Assembly (NCBI RefSeq): GCF_047237965.1
Contig: NZ_JBDFLX010000001.1
Span: 1,054,001-1,118,000 of the forward strand
Length of the DNA stretch: 64,000 nucleotides
Origin: Noviherbaspirillum_A sp047237965
GTDB taxonomy: Bacteria; Pseudomonadota; Gammaproteobacteria; Burkholderiales; Burkholderiaceae_D
Direction: 5' to 3'
Within the stretch, counting starts at the first letter, position 1. The number at the start of each line of letters is the position of its first letter. Of this stretch, positions 52,957 to 61,508 are shown one piece after another. A program made the position numbers and the translations under genes. Below the pieces are notes generated by a model, which saw nothing but the letters and a program-made list of their open reading frames with translations, ran no database searches and had not been told where the DNA came from.

Positions 52957-54033
52957 TCAGGCCGATGTAACCGCATCGGCAATCGCACGGCCGAGGTCGG
53001 ACGTGCTGGCGGTTCCGCCCATGTCAGGGGTGAACGGCGCATGGTCCGGCCCGGCTTCCAGCACCTTTTCAATCGCGCGCAGCACGGCGGCGCCCGCTTC
53101 CGGGTAACCCAGGTGCTCCAGCATCATCGAGCCGCACCAGATCTGGCCGATCGGATTGGCCAGGCCTTTGCCATAGATATCGGGCGCGGAGCCGTGCACC
53201 GGCTCGAACAGCGACGGGAACAGGCGCTCGGGATTGATATTGGCCGATGGCGCGATCGCAATGGTGCCGGTGCATGCCGGGCCCAGGTCGGACAGGATGT
53301 CGCCAAACAGGTTGGACGCAACCACCACGTCGAACCATTGCGGGTTGCGCACGAACTGCGCGGTCAGGATATCGATATGGAACTTGTCGGTCTTTACATC
53401 AGGGTACTTCCTGGCCATTTCAGCCACGCGCTCATCCCAGTACGGCATCGTGATCGAGATGCCGTTGGACTTGGTGGCCGAGGTCAGGTGCTTCTTCGGC
53501 CGGCTCTGCGCCAGGTCGTAGGCGAACTTGAGGATGCGGTCCACGCCCTTGCGCGAAAAGACGCTTTCCTGGAACACCACTTCACGGTCCGTGCCTTCAT
53601 ACATGCGGCCGCCGACGGACGAGTATTCGCCCTCGGTGTTTTCGCGCACCACGTAGAAGTCGATGTCGCCCGGCTTGCGGTTGACCAGCGGCGACGGAAT
53701 GCCAGGCATGAGCCGGCAGGGGCGCAGGTTGACGTACTGGTCGAAGTCGCGCCGGAACTTCAGCAGCGAGCCCCACAGCGAGATATGGTCAGGCACCGTG
53801 TCGGGCCAGCCCACCGCGCCGAAGAAGATCGCGCTGTGGCCGCCGATCTGGTCCTTCCAGTTGTCCGGCATCATCTGGCCATGCTTGGCGTAGTAGTCGC
53901 AGGAAGCAAAGTCGAAATGGTCGAACTTCAGGTCGAGCGAGAACTTGCGGGTGGCGGCATCGAGCACGCGCAAGCCTTCGGGTACGGTCTCCTTGCCTAT
54001 GCCGTCGCCGGGAATGACTGCAATCGTATTCAT
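52957..54033 (-). CDS. Tartrate dehydrogenase/decarboxylase-like (isocitrate/isopropylmalate dehydrogenase family)
   Basis: This 358-residue NAD-dependent beta-decarboxylating dehydrogenase begins MNTIAVIPGDGIGKETVPEG. It has the substrate Arg region VNLRPCRLMPGI, YVVRENTEGEYSSVGG and the metal-binding NLFGDILSDLGP. Features match the tartrate dehydrogenase (TtuC/Tdh) subfamily better than LeuB, but D-malate is also possible. It is the last of five tightly linked genes, five bases after the nitroreductase gene. The RBS is weak, consistent with coupling. Confidence 0.9.
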   Translation of the reverse strand: MNTIAVIPGDGIGKETVPEGLRVLDAATRKFSLDLKFDHFDFASCDYYAKHGQMMPDNWKDQIGGHSAIFFGAVGWPDTVPDHISLWGSLLKFRRDFDQYVNLRPCRLMPGIPSPLVNRKPGDIDFYVVRENTEGEYSSVGGRMYEGTDREVVFQESVFSRKGVDRILKFAYDLAQSRPKKHLTSATKSNGISITMPYWDERVAEMARKYPDVKTDKFHIDILTAQFVRNPQWFDVVVASNLFGDILSDLGPACTGTIAIAPSANINPERLFPSLFEPVHGSAPDIYGKGLANPIGQIWCGSMMLEHLGYPEAGAAVLRAIEKVLEAGPDHAPFTPDMGGTASTSDLGRAIADAVTSA

Positions 54034-54038
54034 ACTTT

Positions 54039-54734
54039 TTATTCCAGAAAGGTGGCGAAGCCGGAAACCGGCTCGCGGTGGGTGACCAGGCTGTTTTCGA
54101 TCTTGCTCTGGTCCGCGTATCCCAGCGCCATGCCGCACACCACCTGCTCGTTGTCGGGCAGCTGCAGCTTGTCGCTGATGATTCGATGGAACTGGGTGAA
54201 GGCTGCCTGCGGACAGGTGTCCAGGCCGCGGCCGCGCGCCGCCACCATGATGTTCTGCAGGAACATGCCGTAATCCAGCCAGGAGCCGCGCTCCATGATC
54301 CGGTCGATGGTGAAGATCAGGCCCACCGGCGCGTCGAAGAACACGTAGTTGCGGGCATGCTGCGCCTGCATGCCCGCCTTGTTGTCGCGGGTCAGGCCGA
54401 GCAGCGCGTAAAGGTCCCAGCCCACCTTGCGGCGGCGGTCGATATAGGGCGACACCCATTTGGTCGGGTAATAGCTGTACTCCTCGGCATGCTGCGTGGC
54501 GCGCTCCGGGTCGAGATAGGCGTCGACGATGGCTGCCGAGAGCCCGTCCCTGGCGGCGCCGGTCAGCACATAAACCTTCCATGGCTGGGTGTTGGTGCCG
54601 GACGGCGCGCGCGACGCGACCTCCAGGATCGCCTCGATGTCTTCGCGCGCAACGGCTTGCGGCAGGTAGGCGCGGATCGAGCGGCGTGAAGTGATCGCCT
54701 CGTCGACGATGGCCTGCTGCTGGTTTTGGATCAT
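54039..54734 (-). CDS. Nitroreductase family FMN oxidoreductase
   Basis: This 231-residue protein has the family N-terminus EAITSRRSIRAYLPQAVAREDIEAIL, the FMN-binding RAPSGTNTQPWKVYV, and the C-terminal MALGYAD motif. It is a soluble flavin-dependent reductase of unknown substrate. AAGGAG precedes the ATG at 54734. Its start overlaps the thioesterase stop by four bases (ATGA). Confidence 0.92.
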   Translation of the reverse strand: MIQNQQQAIVDEAITSRRSIRAYLPQAVAREDIEAILEVASRAPSGTNTQPWKVYVLTGAARDGLSAAIVDAYLDPERATQHAEEYSYYPTKWVSPYIDRRRKVGWDLYALLGLTRDNKAGMQAQHARNYVFFDAPVGLIFTIDRIMERGSWLDYGMFLQNIMVAARGRGLDTCPQAAFTQFHRIISDKLQLPDNEQVVCGMALGYADQSKIENSLVTHREPVSGFATFLE

Positions 54735-55177
54735 GCCGGATCTCCTTCAACTAGAACGGTTTGCAGCAAGGCCCGCATCGGTTCCGGAATCGAAGCCGGA
54801 CGGCGGGTTTCGCGGTCTACATAGACATGGACGAAATGGCCGCAGGCGGCGGCGCTGTCATCGTCATTGCGGAAAATGCCGACTTCATAACGTACGCTGG
54901 CATTGCCCAGCCGCGTCACGCGCATGCCCGCCGTGACCTGGTCGGGAAAAGCGACCGATGCAAAGTAATTGCACTGGGTTTCCACCACCAGTCCGATCAC
55001 CGGGCTGCGTTCGACGTCGAGCACGCCATTAACGATCAGGAACTGGTTGACCACCGTGTCGAACCAGCTGTAATACACCACGTTGTTCACATGCCCATAG
55101 GCGTCGTTGTCCATCCAGCGCGTGGTAATCGGATGGAAATGGCGGAAGTCGCCTCGTTTTCTGGTCTCTGGTTTCAT
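54731..55177 (-). CDS. Acyl-CoA thioesterase (4-hydroxybenzoyl-CoA thioesterase-like hotdog fold)
   Basis: This 148-residue hotdog-fold protein has the catalytic-Asp motif RWMDNDAYGHVNNVVYYSWFDT, typical of the YbgC/4HBT-type thioesterase family (Asp in place of the enteric variant, followed by GHVNN). It should hydrolyse short acyl-CoA esters in the cytoplasm; the substrate is unknown. Its ATG shares one base with the EamA stop (TAATG), and its stop overlaps the nitroreductase start. Confidence 0.92.
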   Translation of the reverse strand: MKPETRKRGDFRHFHPITTRWMDNDAYGHVNNVVYYSWFDTVVNQFLIVNGVLDVERSPVIGLVVETQCNYFASVAFPDQVTAGMRVTRLGNASVRYEVGIFRNDDDSAAACGHFVHVYVDRETRRPASIPEPMRALLQTVLVEGDPA

Positions 55178-56085
55178 TATTTTTTGACGACGAAATAGAC
55201 GCCGATCACCGCCAGCAACATGCCTGCCACGCCCGTCAGGCTGAAGGCCTCGCCAAACATGAGCCAGGCCATCAGTGCGGTGGTCGGCGGAGTTAAATAC
55301 AGCAGGCTGGTGACGCTGGTGGCGGCGCTTTTCCGGATCAATGCAAACAGCAGGAAAATCGCCCCGATCGACAGCGCCAGGATGGACCACAGCAAGGCGC
55401 CGACGAAACGCGGCGTCCATTGTACTGTCTGCAGTGCGGGTGTGAGATGTTCGAACGCGACCGCCAGCGGCAGCACGACGGCGAGGGACGCTGCAAACTG
55501 GATCAGCGTACCTGTACGCAGATCGAACTGCGGACAATGCCGCTTCTGGTACAGCGTGCCGACGGTAATCGACACCAGCGCCAGCAGGCATAGCGCGATG
55601 CTGTGCCATGTAAGTCCGATCACGGAAATCTTGTTCGCCACTACCAGGCCGACGCCAGCGATGCCGAAGGCCAGTCCCAGCCATTGCCGGCCATGTACCC
55701 GTTCGCCGATCAGCGGCGCCGCGAAGGCCGTCAGGATAGGCTGCATGCCCACGATCAGCGCCGACAGCCCGGCCGGCATGCCGATCTTGATCGCGCACCA
55801 GACGCCACCCAGGTAGCCGGCCTGCACCAGCACGCCGGCCAGGGCAATATGCCCGACCTTGCCGCTCGGCCATGGCGCGCGCATCAGCAGCACCAGCGGC
55901 CCGAGCACCAGCAGCACGCCCACGAAGCGCAGCAGCAGAAACGTCAGCGGCGGCGCGTAAGGCAGGCCAAACTTGGCGACGATGAAGCCGGTGCTCCAGA
56001 TCAGCACGAAGACGGCGGGCATCGCGGCGACCCAGGCATTGGCAGGAGCGGCCGCCTTGGCGGCGCCGGCGGCGGGCGTGTTCAT
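55177..56085 (-). CDS. EamA/DMT family inner-membrane transporter
   Basis: This 302-residue protein has about ten hydrophobic segments in two EamA halves, with the family pattern IWSTGFIVAKFGLPYAPPLTFLLLRF in the first half and LYLTPPTTALMAWLMFGEAFSL in the second. It probably exports a metabolite by a drug/metabolite transporter mechanism; the substrate is unknown. It overlaps the HDAC-like gene by four bases and the thioesterase gene by one. Confidence 0.92.
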   Translation of the reverse strand: MNTPAAGAAKAAAPANAWVAAMPAVFVLIWSTGFIVAKFGLPYAPPLTFLLLRFVGVLLVLGPLVLLMRAPWPSGKVGHIALAGVLVQAGYLGGVWCAIKIGMPAGLSALIVGMQPILTAFAAPLIGERVHGRQWLGLAFGIAGVGLVVANKISVIGLTWHSIALCLLALVSITVGTLYQKRHCPQFDLRTGTLIQFAASLAVVLPLAVAFEHLTPALQTVQWTPRFVGALLWSILALSIGAIFLLFALIRKSAATSVTSLLYLTPPTTALMAWLMFGEAFSLTGVAGMLLAVIGVYFVVKK

Positions 56086-56999
56086 GATGAGGAAGCGGGC
56101 ATTGCTGCGCCGGCATAGGTGGAAGCCATCGACACCGTTTGCAGGTGGACTGCAACGGTGTCGTCGATATTTCTGCCGTAGCCGCCGGCCATGGCGATGG
56201 CCACCGGCAGCTTGCGCGAGGCGGCCGCGTCCAGCACCAGGCGGTCGCGACCGGCCAGTCCGTCCATGGACAGTTTCAGGCGGCCAAGCCGGTCGCCCTC
56301 GTGCGGATCGGCGCCGGCAAGGTAAATGATGAGCTGCGGGGCAAAACGGCCGAACATTGCATCCAGCGCCTGCGCAAGCGCAGCCAGGTATGCCGCGTCG
56401 CCAGCGCCGTCTGGAAGCGCCACGTCGAGATCGCTCTGCTCTTTCTCGAACGGATAATTCAGTTCGCCGTGCAGCGAAAGCGTAAATACGGATTCGTCAC
56501 GCGCGAGGATCGATGCCGTGCCATTTCCCTGGTGAACGTCAAGATCGACAATCGCCACCCGCTGCACCCGACGCTCCGCCTGCATCAGCCTGGCGGCGAT
56601 GGCGGCGTCGTTGAACACGCAGAAGCCTTCGCCATGATCGGCATAGGCATGATGGGTACCGCCGGCAAGATTGACCGCCACCCGCTCTTCCAGCGCGGCG
56701 CGGCAAGCGGCGATGGTGGCGCCCGCCGAGCGGCGCGAGCGTTCGACCATCTGTTCGGACCAGGGAAAGCCGATCTGGCGCTGCTGCTGTGGCGTCAGCT
56801 CACCGGACTGCACTGCGCGGATATAAGCGGGATGATGCGCCAGCGCCAGCACGCCATTGCTCGCCGCGGGCGCTTCCAAAAACTGGATGTCGTGCGGCGA
56901 TGCAGCGAGCGCATCCCGCAGCATTCGGTATTTCGCCATAGGGAACCGGTGACCGGCCGGAAGCGGCAACACGAAATGGTCGCTGTAAAAGGCTTTCAA
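56082..56999 (-). CDS. Histone deacetylase-like amidohydrolase (TTG start)
   Basis: This 305-residue protein of the arginase/deacetylase superfamily has the catalytic motifs GGTHHA, VDLDVHQGNGTA and AGADPHEGDRLG, so the zinc ligands Asp-His-Asp are present. In bacteria such proteins are acetylpolyamine or acetoin-type amidohydrolases; the substrate is not evident. The start is TTG at 56999, as the next residues (KAFYSDHFVLPLPAGHRF) match the usual N-terminus of the family. It is the first gene of the five-gene operon. Confidence 0.9.
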   Translation of the reverse strand: MKAFYSDHFVLPLPAGHRFPMAKYRMLRDALAASPHDIQFLEAPAASNGVLALAHHPAYIRAVQSGELTPQQQRQIGFPWSEQMVERSRRSAGATIAACRAALEERVAVNLAGGTHHAYADHGEGFCVFNDAAIAARLMQAERRVQRVAIVDLDVHQGNGTASILARDESVFTLSLHGELNYPFEKEQSDLDVALPDGAGDAAYLAALAQALDAMFGRFAPQLIIYLAGADPHEGDRLGRLKLSMDGLAGRDRLVLDAAASRKLPVAIAMAGGYGRNIDDTVAVHLQTVSMASTYAGAAMPASSS

Positions 57000-57144
57000 T
57001 CTGATTCAGGACGGCGAAGGGAAATGAAGTTTAGCACGGCCGATTGCACTCATATTGTGCGAATAACATTGCCTCTACACTATTGCTTCAAGGAGATGGG
57101 GCGTTTTGACGGCCCGTTGATGTAGGTCAGAACCGCCTGAACCA

Positions 57145-57216
57145 TTGTGCGGTGCAAGGAAAATCGCTTGACACATCGGCATAGCGACTTAGAATACCGC
57201 TTGTTGCGCTGCACAA
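57145..57216. promoter_or_regulatory. Paired PhaR-like dyads around the phasin promoter
   Basis: TTGTGCGGTGCAA (57145-57157) and TTGCGCTGCACAA (57204-57216) are near mirror images of the same palindrome, 59 bases centre to centre. The first lies just before the -35 and the second at the expected start of transcription. PHA-responsive repressor PhaR is known to bind two sites at phasin promoters in Ralstonia; the identity here is inferred. Confidence 0.5.
57168..57195 (+). promoter_or_regulatory. Sigma-70 promoter of the phasin gene
   Basis: A perfect TTGACA (57168-57173) and TAGAAT (57190-57195) are separated by 16 bases. This gives a leader of about 65 bases before the ATG at 57266. Confidence 0.8.
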
Positions 57217-57265
57217 TGAATCTGGCGGGGCAATGGCATACTCTACAATTCTTAGGAGAAATCCC

Positions 57266-57847
57266 ATGTTTTCATTCCAGGAACAAATTTCGGCGGCAAC
57301 GAAGAACAACCTCGAAAGCCAACTCGCACTGATCACCGCCCTCACTGGCAAAGCCTTTGAAAGCGTTGAAAAGGTCATCGAACTGAACATGAACGTCGCC
57401 AAGGCCGCGCTCGATGAATCCACCGGCAACGCCCGCCAGCTGCTGGCCGCGAAGGATCCGCAGGAATTCATCGCGCTGAGCGCCAGCCAGGCACAGCCGA
57501 ACGCTGAAAAGCTGGCTTCCTACGGCCGCCACATGCTGACCATCGTGTCCGGCCTGCAGTCCGAAGTGGCAAAAGCCACCGAGACCCAGATCACCGAACA
57601 TAGCCGCAAGCTGGCTACCCTGGTCGACGAAGTGTCGAAGAATGCGCCGGCCGGTTCGGAGAACGTGGTCGCGTTCATGAAGTCGGCAATCGCCAGCGCC
57701 AATGCCGGCTACGAGCAGCTGAGCAAGAGCACCAAGCAGGCAGTCGAGGCGATGGAAGTCAACATGAACACCGCCGCCGCCCAGATGACCCAGGCCGCTG
57801 GCAAGACCGGCGCCCGCGTCGCAGCCGTGGCAGCTGTCAAGAAGTAA
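57266..57847 (+). CDS. phaP: Phasin family protein
   Basis: This 193-residue phasin begins MFSFQEQISAATKNNLESQLAL, the start of the TIGR01841-type phasins of Burkholderiales. It is mostly amphipathic helix, with the Phasin_2 domain at about 5-110. It ends in an Ala/Lys-rich tail of the kind that binds DNA or aids self-association in some phasins. Phasins coat polyhydroxyalkanoate granules. AGGAGA precedes the ATG. A strong promoter with two dyads and a terminator frame it as a single gene. Confidence 0.93.
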   Translation: MFSFQEQISAATKNNLESQLALITALTGKAFESVEKVIELNMNVAKAALDESTGNARQLLAAKDPQEFIALSASQAQPNAEKLASYGRHMLTIVSGLQSEVAKATETQITEHSRKLATLVDEVSKNAPAGSENVVAFMKSAIASANAGYEQLSKSTKQAVEAMEVNMNTAAAQMTQAAGKTGARVAAVAAVKK

Positions 57848-57863
57848 GCAGCCCGGCCCCGCC

Positions 57864-57897
57864 AAGCCCCGCCCGCGATTGCCGGCGGGGCTTTTCA
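57864..57897 (+). terminator. Terminator of the phasin gene
   Basis: AAGCCCCGCC and GGCGGGGCTT form a perfect 10-bp stem with a 10-base loop, followed by TTCATTTT. It lies 16 bases past the stop codon. Confidence 0.9.
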
Positions 57898-58138
57898 TTT
57901 TCAACTGATCTTTTGTTCGGTGAAAAACCACCGACCTGAGCAAGGTCAAGCCAGTTGCGAAGACCCTTGTCGGTCACCTTCCCGTCATATCAAGCTACCA
58001 GCGGGAGTTCGACGCTGCCTTCCGTCGTGGCGAACTCCATCGACCTAATCCGGGAGACAACGTCATCCGTCCCGACGCCCTCTGCCGACCCCGGCCTGAC
58101 ATGGGCATGGGAATGACCCAGCGGGTCGGACGATGCTG
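57898..58138. other. Gap between phasin terminator and fbpB-like gene, nothing recognised
   Basis: No gene is supported. GAGTTCG and CGAACTC face each other around 58006-58045, a loose dyad. No T-tailed terminator for the fbpB-like gene was found. Confidence 0.35.
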
Positions 58139-59806
58139 CTATCGCCCGTGCCGGGCAATCGCGCGCGCCAGCGCCAGCACCGGCACGAAGGCAATCAGCA
58201 CGATCGTCATCGCCGGCAGCGCCGCTTCAGCCAGCCGTTCGTCCGACGCCAGCTGGAAGGTGATTACCGCCAGGGTATCGAAGTTGAACGGCCGGATCGT
58301 CAGCGTGGCCGGCAGTTCCTTGATCACATCGACGAACACCAGCAGGCCGGCTGTCATCACGCTGCGCCACAGGAGCGGCATGTGCACCCGCAGCAGCATC
58401 GATCCCAGGCCATGACCGAGGCTGCGCGCGCTGGCGTCCATGGCCGGGGTGATGCGCGCCAGGCCCGCCTGCACGCTCTGGTAGGACACCGCCAGGAAAC
58501 GCACCAGGTAGGCATAGACCAGCGCCACCAGGCTGCCGGCCAGCAGCAGCTTCATGCCGTGCGCGGACAGCCAGTTGTCCACCCGTGACAGCGGAATCAG
58601 GATGCCGACCGCGATCACCGCGCCGGGAATCGCGTAACCCATGCTGACGACCCGGTTAGCCCATCCCTGCACCCGGCTGCGCGACACCCTCGCCGCATAC
58701 GCCAGCAGCAGGCAGATCACCACCGCGAGCACGGCGGTCACGCCCGCCACCGTCACGCTGTTGGCCAGCCAGCCCAGATAGCGGCTGCCGATCGCCAGCG
58801 ACTCTTCCTGGCGCATCAGGCGGATGAGGATCAGCAGCGGCAGCACGAAGCCCAGCAGCACCGGCAGCGCGCAGCAGGCGGCGGCAACCAGGCCGGCGCC
58901 CGCGGACAGGCGCTGCACCCTGCGCCCGCCGCGGCTGCCCACGGCGTAGTAGCGCGCCCGTCCGCGGCTGCGCTGCTCGACATACATCAGCCCGAGCACG
59001 GATACCAGCAGCACGGCGGCGATCTGCGCCGCGCCGGTACGGTCGGAAAAGGCATACCAGGATTTATAGATGCCGGTGGTCAGCGTCGGCACGCCAAAGT
59101 AAGCGACCGCGCCATAGTCGGCCAGGGTTTCCATGATCACCAGCGCCAGGCCGGCCACGGCAGCAGGCCGCGCCAGCGGCAGGCTGACCTGGAAAAAACT
59201 GGCCCACGGGCCGGCGCCCAGGGTGCGCGCCGCATCCCACATGCGCGGACTGCGCTCAAGGAAGGCGGTGCGCACCAGCAGATAGATATAGGGATACAGC
59301 ACCAGCGCAAACACCAGCCCCGCGCCGCCGACCGAGCGGATCTCGGGAAACCAGTACTCCCGCGCCTGCCAGCCGGTCAGCTCGCGCAGGCCGGACTGCA
59401 GCGGCCCGGAGAACTGCAGGAAGTCGGTGTAGGCATAGGCCACCACATAGGACGGCATGGCCAGCGGCAGCACCAGCGCCCATTCGAACAGGCGCTTGCC
59501 GGGAAAATCCCAGGCCGCCACCAGCCAGGCGCAGCCTATGCCGACCGCCGCCGACAGCAGGCCGACGATGACGACAATGGCCAGGCTGTTGGCCAGGTAT
59601 TCAGGCAGGACGGTCGACCATAGATGCAGAAACGTACCCGTGCCCGCCTCGCCACCAACCAGGTTCGCCAGCACGCCCAGCACCGGCACGCCGACCGCCG
59701 CCGCGGCCACCAGCGAGATCAGCAACAGGGGATGGGGAAAGGAGGCGCGCGACAAGCGGCGGGGCGAGGGGCGCGACAGCGCCTGTGGCGGCATGGATGC
59801 TGACAT
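58139..59806 (-). CDS. fbpB: Ferric-type ABC transporter permease (FbpB/SfuB-like)
   Basis: This 555-residue permease has about twelve hydrophobic segments in two halves, with the EAA-type loops DAARTLGAGPWASFFQVSLPLARPA (first half) and DASARSLGHGLGSMLLRVHMPLL (second half). That double arrangement is typical of FbpB/SfuB/ThiP-type transporters. Iron rather than thiamin is suggested by the Fur box between this gene and the ATPase gene. The RBS is poor at ATG 59806; a second ATG lies four codons on. No periplasmic binding protein gene is nearby. Confidence 0.88.
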   Translation of the reverse strand: MSASMPPQALSRPSPRRLSRASFPHPLLLISLVAAAAVGVPVLGVLANLVGGEAGTGTFLHLWSTVLPEYLANSLAIVVIVGLLSAAVGIGCAWLVAAWDFPGKRLFEWALVLPLAMPSYVVAYAYTDFLQFSGPLQSGLRELTGWQAREYWFPEIRSVGGAGLVFALVLYPYIYLLVRTAFLERSPRMWDAARTLGAGPWASFFQVSLPLARPAAVAGLALVIMETLADYGAVAYFGVPTLTTGIYKSWYAFSDRTGAAQIAAVLLVSVLGLMYVEQRSRGRARYYAVGSRGGRRVQRLSAGAGLVAAACCALPVLLGFVLPLLILIRLMRQEESLAIGSRYLGWLANSVTVAGVTAVLAVVICLLLAYAARVSRSRVQGWANRVVSMGYAIPGAVIAVGILIPLSRVDNWLSAHGMKLLLAGSLVALVYAYLVRFLAVSYQSVQAGLARITPAMDASARSLGHGLGSMLLRVHMPLLWRSVMTAGLLVFVDVIKELPATLTIRPFNFDTLAVITFQLASDERLAEAALPAMTIVLIAFVPVLALARAIARHGR

Positions 59807-59839
59807 GAAGGAGGAACGGTGCCTGTACGATGTTCTAAA

Positions 59840-59854
59840 TGAGAATTATAATCA
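59840..59854. promoter_or_regulatory. Fur box between fbpB and fbpC
   Basis: TGAGAATTATAATCA matches the 7-1-7 Fur consensus at 13 of 15 positions and lies in the 88-base divergent gap. One site could repress both genes when iron is sufficient. Confidence 0.85.
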
Positions 59855-59894
59855 TTAAACTTGACTGACCGTCATCTTTTCCCCTACCGGCTTC

Positions 59895-60998
59895 ATGACA
59901 TCCAGAACCGCTGCACCAGCGCACCTTCGCATTGAATCCATCCATGTCGGCTACCAGACCGGCCGTGCCGTCCACGAGATCGTCCATGGCCTGTCGTTCT
60001 CGCTGGATCGCGGCGACATCGCCTGCCTGCTTGGGCCATCCGGCTGCGGCAAGACCACCGTGCTGCGCGCCATTGCCGGCTTCGAGCCGGTGACTGCCGG
60101 GCGCATCGAACTGGGCGGGCGCGAGATCAGCCGCAAGGGTCATACCGCCCCGCCGGAAACCCGGCAGGTCGGCGTGGTGTTCCAGGATTACGCGCTGTTC
60201 CCCCACCTCACCGTCGCTGGCAATGTCGGCTTCGGCCTGCGCCGCCTGGACGCTTCCGCGCGCCAAGCCAGGGTGGCCGAACTGCTGGATCTGGTGGGGC
60301 TGGGCGCGCAGGCCGAGAAGTATCCGCATGAACTCTCCGGCGGACAGCAGCAGCGCATCGCGCTGGCGCGGGCCCTGGCGCCACGTCCCGACCTGCTGCT
60401 GCTGGACGAGCCGTTTTCCAACCTCGATGTCGACCTGCGGGAACGCCTGGCGCTGGAAGTGCGCGACATCCTGAAGGAACTCGGCACCACCGCCGTGCTG
60501 GTGACACATGACCAGCACGAAGCCTTTGCCATCGCCGACCAGATCGGCGTGATGCATGAAGGCCTGATCGTGCAATGGGACAACGCCTACAACCTCTACC
60601 ACCGCCCCGCCGACCGCTTCGTCGCCGACTTCATCGGCCAGGGCGTGTTCACCCCGGGCACGGTGGACCTGCAGAACCAGCGTGTCATGATCGAGCTGGG
60701 CAGTTTGCCGCTATGGCGCGGCGTCGACGTCTGCGCTACCGACGAGCGCGATGCGCGGGTGGTCGACGTCCTGCTAAGGGCCGACGATGTGATACACGAC
60801 GACGCCAGCCCGATGCGCGCGGAAGTCGTGCGCAAGGCGTTTCGCGGCGCTGAGTTTTTATACACCCTAAAGCTGCCGAGCGGACAGACGCTGCTGGCGC
60901 TGGTGCCGTCGCATCATGACCATGCGATCGGGGAGAAGATCGGCATCCGTCTGGGTGCGGATCACGTCGTGACGTTTCCGGTCAATACGGCGGCGTAG
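59895..60998 (+). CDS. fbpC: Ferric-type ABC transporter ATP-binding protein (FbpC-like)
   Basis: This 367-residue ATPase has Walker A GPSGCGKTT, Q-loop QVGVVFQDYALF, signature LSGGQQQR, Walker B LLLLDEPFSNLD and the switch His in VTHDQHEA. A C-terminal TOBE-like regulatory domain follows (about 270-365). It is divergent from the permease gene around a Fur box; together they form two-thirds of an iron importer. Putrescine and sulfate ATPases are alternatives by motif alone. Confidence 0.88.
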   Translation: MTSRTAAPAHLRIESIHVGYQTGRAVHEIVHGLSFSLDRGDIACLLGPSGCGKTTVLRAIAGFEPVTAGRIELGGREISRKGHTAPPETRQVGVVFQDYALFPHLTVAGNVGFGLRRLDASARQARVAELLDLVGLGAQAEKYPHELSGGQQQRIALARALAPRPDLLLLDEPFSNLDVDLRERLALEVRDILKELGTTAVLVTHDQHEAFAIADQIGVMHEGLIVQWDNAYNLYHRPADRFVADFIGQGVFTPGTVDLQNQRVMIELGSLPLWRGVDVCATDERDARVVDVLLRADDVIHDDASPMRAEVVRKAFRGAEFLYTLKLPSGQTLLALVPSHHDHAIGEKIGIRLGADHVVTFPVNTAA

Positions 60999-61142
60999 TT
61001 GACGTGCATACCATTGCTGAGGCGAGTTAAAAGTCCATCGCCCAATCGTGTTTTCGCCTTTGAAAAGGTTGCACAACCTGTTTCGTGGCAATTGGGGTGG
61101 CGGTAAGTCATTGCAAGAACGGATATTTTTTAAGGGTGTCGT

Positions 61143-61157
61143 CACCTAGTTTAGGTG
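61143..61157. repeat. Perfect inverted repeat at the edge of the AT-rich island
   Basis: CACCTA and TAGGTG face each other across three bases, 60 bases upstream of the small AT-rich gene. It could be an operator or part of a hairpin; no T-run follows. Confidence 0.4.
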
Positions 61158-61217
61158 CCTGGCGGTTTATTCGCGCTCAGCATCACTTCGCTAATCTAAT
61201 TCCATTGAGGAACTAAA

Positions 61218-61508
61218 ATGCACGACACAAAAATCGCAATTGGTAGAAATGGAAAGAATTTACCCCTGGAAACAAGCTCGGCAATCACGGACGACGCATT
61301 GAAAGACATAGTCGGCGGGTACGAATGGTACCCCACATTCGACGAAAAAAATAAGGTCATCCGTATCGTTCCTGGCGATATTAACGACTTCGACAATCCA
61401 TTCTTTCGCATCCGTGTAAGAGACATATATTTCGCAAAAATAAATCAGGGTTTTGAGATCATTTTTACAACAGAATCTTCCAATAATTGGAGCCCACAAG
61501 CAAAATGA
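61218..61508 (+). CDS. AT-rich small protein with a double-glycine leader-like motif (96 aa)
   Basis: GAGG lies about seven bases before the ATG. GC content is near 40 percent, far below the neighbouring genes, suggesting transfer. Residues 18-34 read ETSSAITDDALKDIVGG, which resembles the leader end of double-glycine peptides (acidic, ELxxIxGG style). This is followed by an aromatic and charged part (YEWYPTFDEKNK onward, about 62 residues) with no cysteine. No membrane segment is seen. I do not recognise a family. If it is a leader peptide precursor, a peptidase-containing transporter would be expected, and none is in the window. It could equally be an unrelated small protein. Confidence 0.6.
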   Translation: MHDTKIAIGRNGKNLPLETSSAITDDALKDIVGGYEWYPTFDEKNKVIRIVPGDINDFDNPFFRIRVRDIYFAKINQGFEIIFTTESSNNWSPQAK

